Shown here piece after piece: positions 8,513-19,200 of a stretch of 64,000 nucleotides of DNA (its first letter is position 1; each line of letters opens with the position of its first letter). The stretch comes from Maricaulis parjimensis (GTDB taxonomy: Bacteria > Pseudomonadota > Alphaproteobacteria > Caulobacterales > Maricaulaceae): the NCBI RefSeq assembly GCF_016817355.1, contig NZ_JADOTT010000001.1, positions 62,001-126,000 of the forward strand. Reading direction: 5' to 3'. The notes beneath the pieces were generated by a model that saw only the letters and a program-made list of their open reading frames with translations, was not told the DNA's origin and searched no databases. Position numbers and translations under genes: made by a program.

Positions 8513-11107
8513 ATGACGATCCAGCTCATCGACTACACCGCGCCCGCCTATGACATTCCCGAAACCCATCTGGATTTCAGCCTGTCGCCGGATGCGACCC
8601 GCGTCACCTCGCGCCTGAAACTGGAGCGCCGGGATTTGTCGGCGGACCGGATCACGCTGGACGGGGAAAAACTGCAACTGGAAAGCGTCGCCATTGATGG
8701 CGAAATCGTCGGCCCTGACCGGTATGAGCTGACCGACACCTCGCTCACCCTTCTGGGCCTGGGCGAAACAGCCGAGGTGGAGATCACGGTCACCATCGCA
8801 CCGCAGGGCAATACCGAGCTGATGGGGCTCTACATGTCCGGCGGGCGGTATTGCACCCAGTGCGAGGCGGAGGGTTTCCGCCGCATCACCTATTTCCTCG
8901 ATCGTCCCGACTGTTTGAGCCGCTTCACCGTGCGGGTCGAGGCGGAGAAAGACGGCTTCCCCACCCTGCTCTCCAATGGCGACACGGTAGAGACGGGCGA
9001 TGCGGGCGAAGGCCGCCACTACGCCGTCTTCGTCGACCCCCATCCCAAGCCGACCTATCTCTTCGCCCTCGTCGCCGGCGCCTTCGACAGCATTTTCGAC
9101 GACTTCACCACGGCTTCCGGCCAGGCGGTGAAACTGGGCGTCCATGTCGATCCGGGCCAGGCCGGCCGGGCCTATTTCGCAATGGATGCCCTCAAACGCT
9201 CGATGAAGTGGGATGAAGATGTATTCCAGCGCGAATACGACCTGTCCGAATTCCATATCGTGGCCGTTCGCGATTTCAATTTCGGCGCCATGGAGAATAA
9301 GGGGCTGAACATCTTCAACTCCTCCCTCCTGCTCGCCGATGCCGAGACCGCGACCGATGCCGACTTCATGAATGTGGAACGCGTCGTCGCCCACGAATAC
9401 TTCCACAACTGGTCGGGCAACCGGATCACGCTGCGCGACTGGTTCCAGCTCTGCCTGAAAGAAGGCCTGACCGTCTATCGTGACCAGGAATTCTCCTCGG
9501 ACATGCGCTCGCGACCGCTGCAGCGCATCCATGATGTGCAAGGTTTGCGGGCCATCCAATTCCCGGAGGATGATGGCCCCCTCGCCCATCCGCCCCGGCC
9601 GACCGAGTATGAAACCATCGACAATTTCTACACGTCGACGGTCTACAACAAGGGTGCCGAAGTCGTGCGTGTCCTGCGCGAATTGCTCGGCGCAGACGGG
9701 TTCGCTGCGGGCATGCAGCGCTATTTCACCGACAATGACGGCACCGCCGCCACGCTGGAAGACTTCATGGCGGCTTTCGATTTCGGCAGCGCCGAGGCGC
9801 GCGAAGCCGCCTTCCGCTGGTATCAGCAAGCCGGCACGCCGACCGTCACGATGAGACGCGAGCACAATGCTGAAACCGGCGACGTGACCCTCGTCCTGAC
9901 CCAATCGCAAAAACCGACGCCCGGCCAGACCGACAAGGCGCCCCTGCCGGTTCCGCTGCGCATCGGCTTCCTGGATGCGGAGGGCCGGACCCTGCCCCTC
10001 TCCCATAACGGCGCGGCATCGGACGAGCACCACCTCACTTTTGACACGGCCGAGGCCCGGCTGAGTTTCAGTGGCGCCGCCGGCATGCCGATCCCGGCCA
10101 TCCTGCGCGGCTTCAATGCGCCGGTGAAAGTGGACACCGATCTGAACCAGGAAGAAAAGCTGGTCCAGATGGCGCATGATCCCGACCCGTTCACGCGCTG
10201 GGATACCGGCCAGCTGATGATGGCCGAAGCCATGATCGCCCGCGCCGAAGGCCAGGCGCAGGCCGGTCCGCCTCTGGACCGGATTGCCCAGGCTTTGGCC
10301 GGCGAGTTTGACCGGGATGATTTCGAGCCGGGCTTTGTCGCGCGCGCCATCCGCCCGGCCTCGGTCTCCGAACTCCTGCAGCAGACCGACACGCCCGACC
10401 CGGCCGCCCTGTTCGCCGCGCAGCTGGAAACCCGTCGTACCCTGTCCGCAGCCCTGGCCGGTCAGCGCAAGACCGAGTTTGCCCGCCCCGCTCCGGATGC
10501 CGACTCTCTGGAGAATGAGGCCATCGGCCGCCGCGCCCTGCGCTCCACCTTCCTCTTCCTCGCCGCCGCCGAAGGCGAAAGCGCCGCCGAGCTCGCACTC
10601 GACGCCTTCCACCAGGCCGGAAACATGACCGACAGCATGGCCGCCTTGCGGGCCCTGTCCGAGATCGGAGGCTCGGCCTTCGAAACCGCGCTGGCAGAGT
10701 TCGAGGCGCGCTGGAAAGACGACGCCCTGGTGATGGACAAGTGGTTCTCGATGCAGGCCATGGCCCCGCATGACGGGGCGGAGCGCGTGCGCAAACTCGT
10801 GCAGCACCCGCTCTTCTCGCTGAAGAACCCGAACCGCGCCCGTGCCGTTTATGGCGCCTTCGCCAATGCCAACCCGGTCTGTTTCCACGCAGAAGACGGC
10901 AGCGGCTATAATCTCGTCGCCGATGCCCTGATCGAGCTGGACGCTATCAATCCGGGCACCTCGGCGCGGATCGTGCGCAGTTTCGAGACCTGGAAACGCT
11001 TCGACACCACGCGCCAGGCCCACGCCAAGGCCGCACTGGAACGGGTCCTGGCTGCAGCCAAGAGCACCAATCTGAAGGAAGTGATCACCAAGACGCTGGG
11101 CGGCTAG
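8513..11107 (+). CDS. pepN: Aminopeptidase N (M1 family)
   Basis: An 864-residue zinc aminopeptidase that removes N-terminal residues from peptides in the cytoplasm. The M1 signatures are present: GAMENKG (near 258-264) for substrate N-terminus binding, HEYFHNWSGNR (HExxH near 293-297), and the third zinc ligand in LKEGLTVYRDQEF (near 316). Length and the C-terminal DUF3458-type helical region agree with the proteobacterial PepN subfamily. There is no signal peptide. It starts right after the non-coding interval; the alkyl sulfatase follows 100 bases downstream on the same strand. Confidence 0.97.
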   Translation: MTIQLIDYTAPAYDIPETHLDFSLSPDATRVTSRLKLERRDLSADRITLDGEKLQLESVAIDGEIVGPDRYELTDTSLTLLGLGETAEVEITVTIAPQGNTELMGLYMSGGRYCTQCEAEGFRRITYFLDRPDCLSRFTVRVEAEKDGFPTLLSNGDTVETGDAGEGRHYAVFVDPHPKPTYLFALVAGAFDSIFDDFTTASGQAVKLGVHVDPGQAGRAYFAMDALKRSMKWDEDVFQREYDLSEFHIVAVRDFNFGAMENKGLNIFNSSLLLADAETATDADFMNVERVVAHEYFHNWSGNRITLRDWFQLCLKEGLTVYRDQEFSSDMRSRPLQRIHDVQGLRAIQFPEDDGPLAHPPRPTEYETIDNFYTSTVYNKGAEVVRVLRELLGADGFAAGMQRYFTDNDGTAATLEDFMAAFDFGSAEAREAAFRWYQQAGTPTVTMRREHNAETGDVTLVLTQSQKPTPGQTDKAPLPVPLRIGFLDAEGRTLPLSHNGAASDEHHLTFDTAEARLSFSGAAGMPIPAILRGFNAPVKVDTDLNQEEKLVQMAHDPDPFTRWDTGQLMMAEAMIARAEGQAQAGPPLDRIAQALAGEFDRDDFEPGFVARAIRPASVSELLQQTDTPDPAALFAAQLETRRTLSAALAGQRKTEFARPAPDADSLENEAIGRRALRSTFLFLAAAEGESAAELALDAFHQAGNMTDSMAALRALSEIGGSAFETALAEFEARWKDDALVMDKWFSMQAMAPHDGAERVRKLVQHPLFSLKNPNRARAVYGAFANANPVCFHAEDGSGYNLVADALIELDAINPGTSARIVRSFETWKRFDTTRQAHAKAALERVLAAAKSTNLKEVITKTLGG

Positions 11108-11209
11108 AACGGCGCCTACTCCACACAGGGCAATCCTGTGGCACACTCCCCCGGTGAATCGTCGGCCAGCCAATCAAAGAGCCGACCGCACCGGCCGGGG
11201 AGGGCCCAG

Positions 11210-13219
11210 ATGATTTTGAAGCGACATGCAAGTGCCCTTGTCCTGGCGCTTGCCGCAGCGGCCTGTTCGGCCCCCGACAGTACAGTGCCTGTCCAGCAGG
11301 AAGGCGCAGACGCCCAGGGCTTCCTGCCGGCTGACGACACCACGCTCGCCGCCCAGGCAGAGGCCGCCCGTCAGATCGACACAGACCGTCAGCTGGCCGA
11401 CCTGGAACTCGCAGAGCGCGGTCTGATCGCCCGGGAAGCGGACCTCACCATCACCGCCGGCGACGGACGCATCATCTGGCAACCGGGCCGCTATGCCTTC
11501 CTCGATGAAGCCGCCCCGCCCACCGCCCATCCCGATCTCTGGCACCAGGCCAATTTGGCCAATCTTCATGGCTTGTATGAAGTCCGGCCTGGCATCTATC
11601 AGGTGCGGGGATACGACTTGTCCAACATGTCGATCATTGCCGGGGAGACCGGCTGGATCATCATCGACCCGCTGACCGCCGCCGAAACGGCCCGCGCGGC
11701 ATTGGACCTGGTGCAGCGGGAACTGGGCGAGCGTCCGATCGAGGCGATCATCTTCACCCATTCCCATATCGACCATTTCGGCGGTGTGGAGGGCATCCTG
11801 CCCCCGGAAGCGCTGGCCAGCGGCGAGGTCCGCATCATCGCGCCGGAAGGCTTCACCCTGGAATCGATCAGCGAGAATGTGCTGGCCGGGTCCGTCATGT
11901 CGCGGCGCGCCGACTACATGTTCGGCCGCCCGCTGCCTGCCAGCGAACGCGGCCATATTTCCACCGGACTGGGTCCGCAGCCCGCCTATGGCTCCGTCTC
12001 CATCGCGCCGGTCACCGACACGATTTCCCGGACCGGACAGACCCTGACCATTGATGGGGTCGAGATGGTGTTCCAGCACGCGCCAGACAGTGAGGCCAAG
12101 GCGGAGCTGACTGTTTTCTTCCCGCAGATGAATGCCTGGTGCGGGGCCGAGATCGTGTCGCGGACCCTGCACAATCTTTACACATTGCGCGGTGCCCAGG
12201 TGCGCGATGCCCTGGCCTGGTCCGACGCCATCGAAGAAGCCCGCCTGCGTTTTGCGCCGCAGACCGATGTCATTTTCAACTCACACCATTGGCCGGTCTG
12301 GGGCCGAGAGGAGGCGGACCGCTATCTCTCCGCCCAACGGGACATCTACAAATACATCCATGACCAGACACTGCGCCTGGCCTCACGCGGCCTGACACCG
12401 GACGAGATTGCCGAGACCATCACCCTGCCGGACAGCCTCGCGGAAGAGGCTTCCGTCCACGGCTATTACGGAACGCTGCGGCACAATTCGCGCGCCGTCT
12501 ATCAGCGTTATTTCGGCTGGTATGATGCCGTGCCCGCCCATCTCGACCCGATCCCGCGGACCGACGCAGCCCGCCGCTATGTCGCCGCGATGGGCGGATT
12601 GGAGCCGGTCCTCGCCGAGGTCGAAACAGCCCTGGCGGATGGAGAGACACGCTGGGCCGCAGAACTGGCCCAGCACGCCGTTTTTGCAGACCCGGACTCC
12701 GCTGCAGCCCGCGATGCGCTGGCCCGGACCTATGAGCAATTGGGCTATCGGGCCCGCAGCGGTCCCTGGCGCGATGTCTACCTGACCGGCGCTTTCGAAC
12801 TGCGTCATGGGGTCGATGAGCGCCCGGTGGAAGCCGGCACGGCGGGACTGGTCCGTGCCATTCCGCTGGATCTCTATTTCGATGCGCTGTCTGTACGGCT
12901 GGATGGTCCGCGCGCTGCCGAGCGGGATCTGCACTTCGTGTTCGATTTCACCGATGCCGGTGAGACCTTCCAGATCTTCATTGAAAACGGCGTCATGCAC
13001 CATGCCGCCATTGCCGATCCGGAGGCTGCGACCGGAGATCAGGATGCGGTCATCACCCTGACCCGGGCCTTCTGGCTGCGCCTCCTCTCCCAGCAAGCCG
13101 GCCTGGCCGACATGCTGGCCAGCGAGGAGTTTTCAGTGCGTGGAGACCGGCTCGCCCTGATGCGTTTCTTCAGCCTGCTGGAAGCGCCGGAAGCAGGCTT
13201 CCCGATCGTCACGCCCTGA
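11210..13219 (+). CDS. SdsA1-type alkyl sulfatase (metallo-beta-lactamase fold) lipoprotein
   Basis: I start it at the ATG at 11,210, preceded by GGGGAGGGC and opening with a lipoprotein signal (MILKRHASALVLALAAAACS), giving 669 residues. The metallo-beta-lactamase zinc motif THSHIDHFGG is near residues 183-192, with further metal-ligand candidates in NSHHWPVWG. After the catalytic domain come a helical dimerisation region and a C-terminal SCP2-like domain, the layout of class III alkyl sulfatases such as Pseudomonas SdsA1 that hydrolyse primary alkyl sulfates. The lipobox suggests envelope anchoring. The natural substrate is inferred from family only. Confidence 0.9.
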   Translation: MILKRHASALVLALAAAACSAPDSTVPVQQEGADAQGFLPADDTTLAAQAEAARQIDTDRQLADLELAERGLIAREADLTITAGDGRIIWQPGRYAFLDEAAPPTAHPDLWHQANLANLHGLYEVRPGIYQVRGYDLSNMSIIAGETGWIIIDPLTAAETARAALDLVQRELGERPIEAIIFTHSHIDHFGGVEGILPPEALASGEVRIIAPEGFTLESISENVLAGSVMSRRADYMFGRPLPASERGHISTGLGPQPAYGSVSIAPVTDTISRTGQTLTIDGVEMVFQHAPDSEAKAELTVFFPQMNAWCGAEIVSRTLHNLYTLRGAQVRDALAWSDAIEEARLRFAPQTDVIFNSHHWPVWGREEADRYLSAQRDIYKYIHDQTLRLASRGLTPDEIAETITLPDSLAEEASVHGYYGTLRHNSRAVYQRYFGWYDAVPAHLDPIPRTDAARRYVAAMGGLEPVLAEVETALADGETRWAAELAQHAVFADPDSAAARDALARTYEQLGYRARSGPWRDVYLTGAFELRHGVDERPVEAGTAGLVRAIPLDLYFDALSVRLDGPRAAERDLHFVFDFTDAGETFQIFIENGVMHHAAIADPEAATGDQDAVITLTRAFWLRLLSQQAGLADMLASEEFSVRGDRLALMRFFSLLEAPEAGFPIVTP

Positions 13220-13225
13220 TGCGAA

Positions 13226-13254
13226 CTGGCCTGGCACCTTTCGGGGCCAGGCCA
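13226..13254. terminator. Bidirectional terminator-like hairpin between convergent genes
   Basis: CTGGCCTGGC (13226-13235) pairs perfectly with GCCAGGCCAG (13245-13254) around a 9-base loop, between the stops of the sulfatase and the Ig-repeat autotransporter. There is no strong T-tract. Confidence 0.5.
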
Positions 13255-13283
13255 GTCACAGTTTCAGTCAAGAAGGCGCCGGA

Positions 13284-16200
13284 CTATTGCAGGCCGATCC
13301 GGATTTCCATCCGGGCCGAGCGGGCTTCGAAATCCCCGTCGCCCAGGCCACCGACATCGGTGGTGAAGCGGAAAATGGCTCCGCCCCAGAACTCGCCCTG
13401 CAGGCCCAGCCGGGCATCGGCGCGCAGATCGCCTGTCCCCACAAGCCCGCCATTCTCGTCCAGAAGGGTCGCCGGATTGTAGTCCCATACCCCGGTCAGA
13501 CCGATCACCGGTTCCCACCAGCCATCCGCACCTGTCTCAAACCGGTAGGAGACTTCCGGACCCGCCTCGAAACGGCCGATCGTGATGGTCTGTTCAGGGA
13601 TGAAGATGCCGAGACTGTCGGTATAGGCCGCTTGGGTTTCCTCGAAATGCGCCAGGCTGGCCACTGGCCGGATACGCCAGCCGCCCTGGCTCCACTCACC
13701 GGTCAGATTGACCCGCAGCATGTAACGCTCGGTATCAAACGCGTCCTCATAGAGCCCCAGCGGATCCACCGTATTGCTGGACGTGCCATACATGGCCAAC
13801 ACATCCAGCCAGGCCGCATCGCCGATTTGCTGGACATAATAGGGACCGGCCATCCAGCCCGTACCGCCGACCCGGGCACCGCGGACAGCGCCTGCGCGCT
13901 CCGCGATATCGCCGGAGACATCATCCATCCAGTCACGCTGGACGAGCACACCGATCAGACGGCCTTCACCGATCTGCCAGTCCGCCCCCAGTTGGACCAC
14001 ACCGAATTCCGTCTCCGAGAGATCACCCGCCCGGTCATCGCTGACGGAGGCGTAGTCGGCCGCCAGCCAGACATCCCAGACCGATTCCGTCCCGGTCTCG
14101 CTGGCACCCGGCATTTGCGGCACCGACTGCTTGGCGTGATTGCGCAGGCCCGACAGGCTGGTGCGCAGGCTGGCCATGCTGGTGTAGCGGCTCACATCCG
14201 CCGAAACGGAACCCGGCGAGGTGGTCTGGCGATCCGACATGCGCCGGGCCAGATCCGGACCGGCATCCAGGATGCGATCAGCCCGGCGGACCATGAAATT
14301 GCGGATGGCACGCTGGGTGGCCAGACGGATCTCCGCCTCATCCCGCGTATTCACAAAGGTGCAGACAATGTCTTCCTGCGGATCCAGATCGATATCGACA
14401 CGGCCAGCCGAAAGATCGATGACACTGCCGCCATCCAGGTCACCGGAACAGGACAGGCTGTCCAGACGCCAGCCCTGCGGCAGGGACTGGGTCAGGTCAT
14501 AGGTCCCGAACAGTTTGCGCACCGGCGAACTGACGGCATAGCCCGACGACGTGGTCAGGCTGGTCCCGTCCAGATCGGCATCGGACGACGCATAGACAAA
14601 GGTCTCGTCCCGCTGCAGACCGCCCGGTGTGGTGGCGATGAACTGGATGGTTCCGCGGCGTTCCTCGATCGTGATGGTGAGCGGGATGGAGACGACAATC
14701 GCCTCGGACTCCGCGCCCAGGACACCGGAGCGCTGATCGCCCGTGGCACCCAGATTCACGATGGTCACCCGGCCCGTATAGGTACCGGCCGCCAGCGCCT
14801 CGGCCGCGTCATTCACGCTGATCGTCAGCTCCAGCGTACCCAGGCCGGAAATGGTTCCGGTGCGCGGGGTGACATCCAGCCAGTCCACATCCACATCCAC
14901 GCGGAAATTGATAGCCTCGGACCCCGGATTGGAGATCGTTGCACTGGCCGTCACTTCGGTGACGTCCACGACATCCTCACCCACCGTGACAGAGACCTCG
15001 ATCGGCGGGGAAACCGCCTCGACCTCGCCACTCGCTGCCTCGGACGGATTACCCGCCTCATCCTCGGCCGCGCCCTCGGCAACACTCACGGACACCGTAC
15101 CCAGTGTGGACGGAGTGATGGTTGCGGAGAACCGGGTGGTGGACACGGTCTGGAACTCGCTCGCAGCACCATTGGTGACGGCAATATCCTCGACCGTGAA
15201 ACCCGTGACCGCTTCGGAGAAGTCGAAGACCGCCTCGAAGGCGCCTTCCACATCCGTATCCGGAAGATCGATTGTCAGGCTCGGAGGTGTGGAATCCGTC
15301 TCGACCTCGAACGGCGTCGCCGCCGTGCTCTCATTGCCAGCCGCGTCGGACGCCGCACCGGCCTCGAGGGCCACGGTGAGCGGGTTTCCGCCGGTCGGCG
15401 TGATGGTGACCGTGTAGACCGCATCACCGCCCGCAAGGTCAGAGGCGACACCATTGGTCACCACAAGATCCTCGAGCGCAAAACCGCTCACATCTTCCGT
15501 GAAGGTCACGCTGAGCGTGAAAGGAGCCGTCGCCGCACCCTCGAGATCAGAACTCAACACCACATCCGGAGCCGTCAGGTCTGCAATGACCTCGAGCGTG
15601 GACGCGGCCACATTGAGATTGCCAGCCGCGTCCTCGGCACCGCCCGCGACCATGTCGATCAGCACGCTGCCATCCGTCGTGGGCGTCACATCGAACGTGT
15701 AGGCATCACCCGAACCGGACAAATTGCTGGCTGTGCCATTGGTGATCTGGAGATCATCCAGGGCAAAACCGGTCACCTCATCCCCGAATGTCACGCTGAC
15801 TTCGAACATCCCCCCGACCGGATCGGTCGCGCTGGTCGCGAAGAGGACCGTGGGCGCTGTCACATCAGCCTCGACTTCCAGCGTGCTGGCCGCCGTGTTG
15901 CCATTGCCAGCATCATCTGCAGCACTGCCGGCGGGCAGGTCGATGGAGACCGTGCCATCAGCCGCGGGCGTCACGTCAAACGTGTAAGCCGCACCGGAGC
16001 CGGACAGATTGGTGGCTGTGCCATTGCTGACCTGAAGATCGGCCAGGGCCAGACCCGTTACATCCTCGGAGAAGGTCGCACTGACTTCAAACGTTCCGGC
16101 AACCGGTTCGCCGGCCGTTTTGGCCAGCGTCACGGTCGGCGCGGTGAGATCGGCTTCCAGAACCAGATCGCTCGCCGCCGTGTTCGTATTGCCAGCGGAA

Positions 16201-19200
16201 TCCGCTGCCACGCCGGCACCGAGACTGATCGTGACATCTCCATCGCCCGCGGGAGTGACGGTAACGCTGTACTCAGCTCCGGATCCGGACAGATCGGAGA
16301 GAACGCCATTGGTCGCAGCCAGATCGGCAAGGGTGAACCCGGTCACGGCTTCGTCGAACGTGATGCTGACAGAGACACTGCCGGACACCGGATCAGATTG
16401 CGTCGTGGAAAGCGCCACGCTCGGCGCAGTAATATCCGCCGACCGAGTCAGAGAAGAGGACGCAGAATTTCCGTTACCCGCATCATCCTCGGCTGCGTCA
16501 GCAGCAACGGAAACCGTCACATCCCCGTCGGCTGCTGGCGTGATCGTCACGGAATAATCCGTACCCGAACCCGTCAGGCCGGACGCCGTACCATTGGTCA
16601 CGTCGAAGCCCGAAACCGTCAGGCCGGTCACACTTTCACTGAACTCAACCGAGACTTCGAAAGCCCCGGCAACCGGATCAGCGGCGGTCGAAGACAGGGT
16701 CGCTGTCGGGGCCGTAACATCGGACTCCACGGTCAGCGTCGTCGCTGCCGACCCGTCATTGCCCGCCTCATCCGTGTATGACGCCGCAGCGATATCCAGG
16801 CTGACAGAACCATCCGCCGACGGGGTGACATCCGCCGTGTAGCTGCTGCCCGATCCTTGCAGGTTGGAGACACTGGCATTCGTCGCTTCCAGATCATCGA
16901 TCGAGAAACCCGACACGTCTTCGCTGAAGGTGATGTCCACACTGAACACGCCGGTAACCGGTTCACTGCCGGTATAGGCCAGCGTCGCGGACGGAGCCGT
17001 ATTGTCCATCTGGAACGTGTTGTCATTTGCGCCGTCCGGCGTGGTGCTCACCAGCGTATTGCCATATTCGTCTGCCACGGTGGCATTCGACACGGTGAGT
17101 TCGATCTCACCGTCCAGCGAGGCCAGGTCGCCGCCGGACGCCGTCACGTTGAAGCCGATGGAGAAGCGCTCAACGGCAAGGCTGGCCGTTGTGCCGGACA
17201 GGCTGAAATCTTCCGGTGCCATGGTGAAGGTGGGGGAGATCCGCGAGAAGGTCACAGCCCAGCTCACGCTGTCCGCATTGGTGGTTTCATCCGTCGGAGC
17301 CAGCCGTGTGATGGAGGCGATCTGCGGTCCGGCATTCGAAACGGAATAGGATTCCGCCGGATTTGTCGGCGAGGTCGAGGCGAGCCTATTGCCCGCCCGG
17401 TCTGTGATGGCATGTGCCGGATTCAGGGAGAGAGAGACCCGGGCGGGAAAATCGCTGCCCAGCGCCGCCAGATCGCCGCCTGAAATGTCGACATAATAGC
17501 CTTCCAGACCAATCGGTACGGGGCGTCCGGCATGAAGAGGCCTCTCATCTCCCTTTCCGCCTGGACTATAGGTGACGCTGGTCACGGTGGCCGTCGAACC
17601 GATCACAATGAAATCTTCCGCTCGAAGGTCTGCCACGTCGGAATCGAATGTCACACGCCAGATCAGCGAATCTGAATTCGTCGTCTCGCTGGCCGGGTTG
17701 TACCGGACGATGTTCTCAAGAACAGGCGCGGCATTGTCGACGACGAAGATGTCATTGATCGCGCCCTGCACGACCGTGCTGGACATCGTATTCCCGAAAC
17801 TGTCTTCGATCGTATTGAAGCTCTGCAGGTTGATACGCACGGCTTGCGACGACAACGACGCCAGGTCGCCACCGGACGCCGTGACGGTCACTTCATTATC
17901 GTCCACGGACACCTGGAGCGTGGCGGTAGACCCGGTCAGAGCGAAGTCGGATGCCAGAACATTCTCGACGGTTTCATTGAAAACGAAGAGCCATGAAAGC
18001 GTGTCGGCATTGGTGTAGAAGTCGGTTGGCGATGCCCGGTCAATGCGGGTGACAAGCGGTCCGGCGTTGTCGATGTCGACATTCCGCTCATCCAGCCCCG
18101 TCGGCGACAGGTCGGGCAAGTCATTATAAGCGGCATCCGTGATGTTTGACGTCGCGGACAGGCTGAGCATGACAAGGCCATCAAAGCCACTCAGACGACC
18201 GGACTGGGTGGTCAGTTCATAAACAGTCGAACTCACGGCGTTGACAGTGCCGATATCCACGGTCGGTCCGGTAATCTGAAAATCATTGGCCGTGACATTG
18301 ATCACCGGCTCCGAAAACGTCACCGTCCAGCTGATCGTGTCGGCCTGTGCCGGGGTGCTGGCCGGTGCGGTCCGAGCCACAGATGTGACCGTTGGCGGCG
18401 TACCGTCGATTTCGAGGCTGAATTGGCTGGCCGCCGAATTGCCATTGCCAGCAGCGTCCACCGCGGAATCGGCGGGAATGTCGACCGTCAGCGTTCCGTC
18501 CTGATAGCTGATCAGTGTCAGGGTGGCACCGGTTGAAGTCGGCGTAAGGGTTTGCAGCACGCCACCCGTGACATCCACATCATCGCTATCGAAGCCCGTG
18601 ACCGGTTCGGAAAATGTTACGGTCACCGAAAAGGGTGTATTGGCCTGATGGGGCGCAATCACGCCGCTGGACAGGTTCACCGTCGGCGCTGTGCTGTCAT
18701 AGGTCATCTCGAACGCGTCGGGAGCCGGATTGCCATAGCCGTCTGCATCGGTGGCGGCATTCGCTGCGACACCGACCGAGTGCGTGCCGTTTCCGGCCGG
18801 CGTGATCAGGACGGTATAGACGCTCGCGGACACGGCGGAGAAGTCGGACACATAGGCCCCCGCCGCACCGATACTGCCGACGGAAAAGCCGGTGACGTCC
18901 TCGCTGAAGGTGATGGTCAGCGTGTAGGGCGCATTCACCGGCGAAGAGGCGGTCGTGCTGAAACTGATTTCCGGGACCTCAATCGCCGCCTCGATCGAGA
19001 ATTCCGTGGACGCCGTGTTGGGATTGGACGCCTCGTCATAGAGGCTGTCGGCCGGCAGATTGACCGTGATCGTGCCGGCACCGGCCGGGCGAAGCGTGAC
19101 CGATCCGGGCGAGGCATTCGCGGCGGCGGTAAACGACTCGATGGTCGCATTGGTCACGACAAGATCGCTTTCGGTGAAGGACCAGACCGCAATGCCGTCG

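Noticed and set aside
13287-16781. 1164-residue open frame on the + strand opposite the Ig-repeat autotransporter
   Set aside because: A shadow of GC-rich repeat coding sequence: the minus-strand frame has a signal peptide, coherent Ig modules and a barrel, whereas the + frame is low-complexity and recognisable as nothing.
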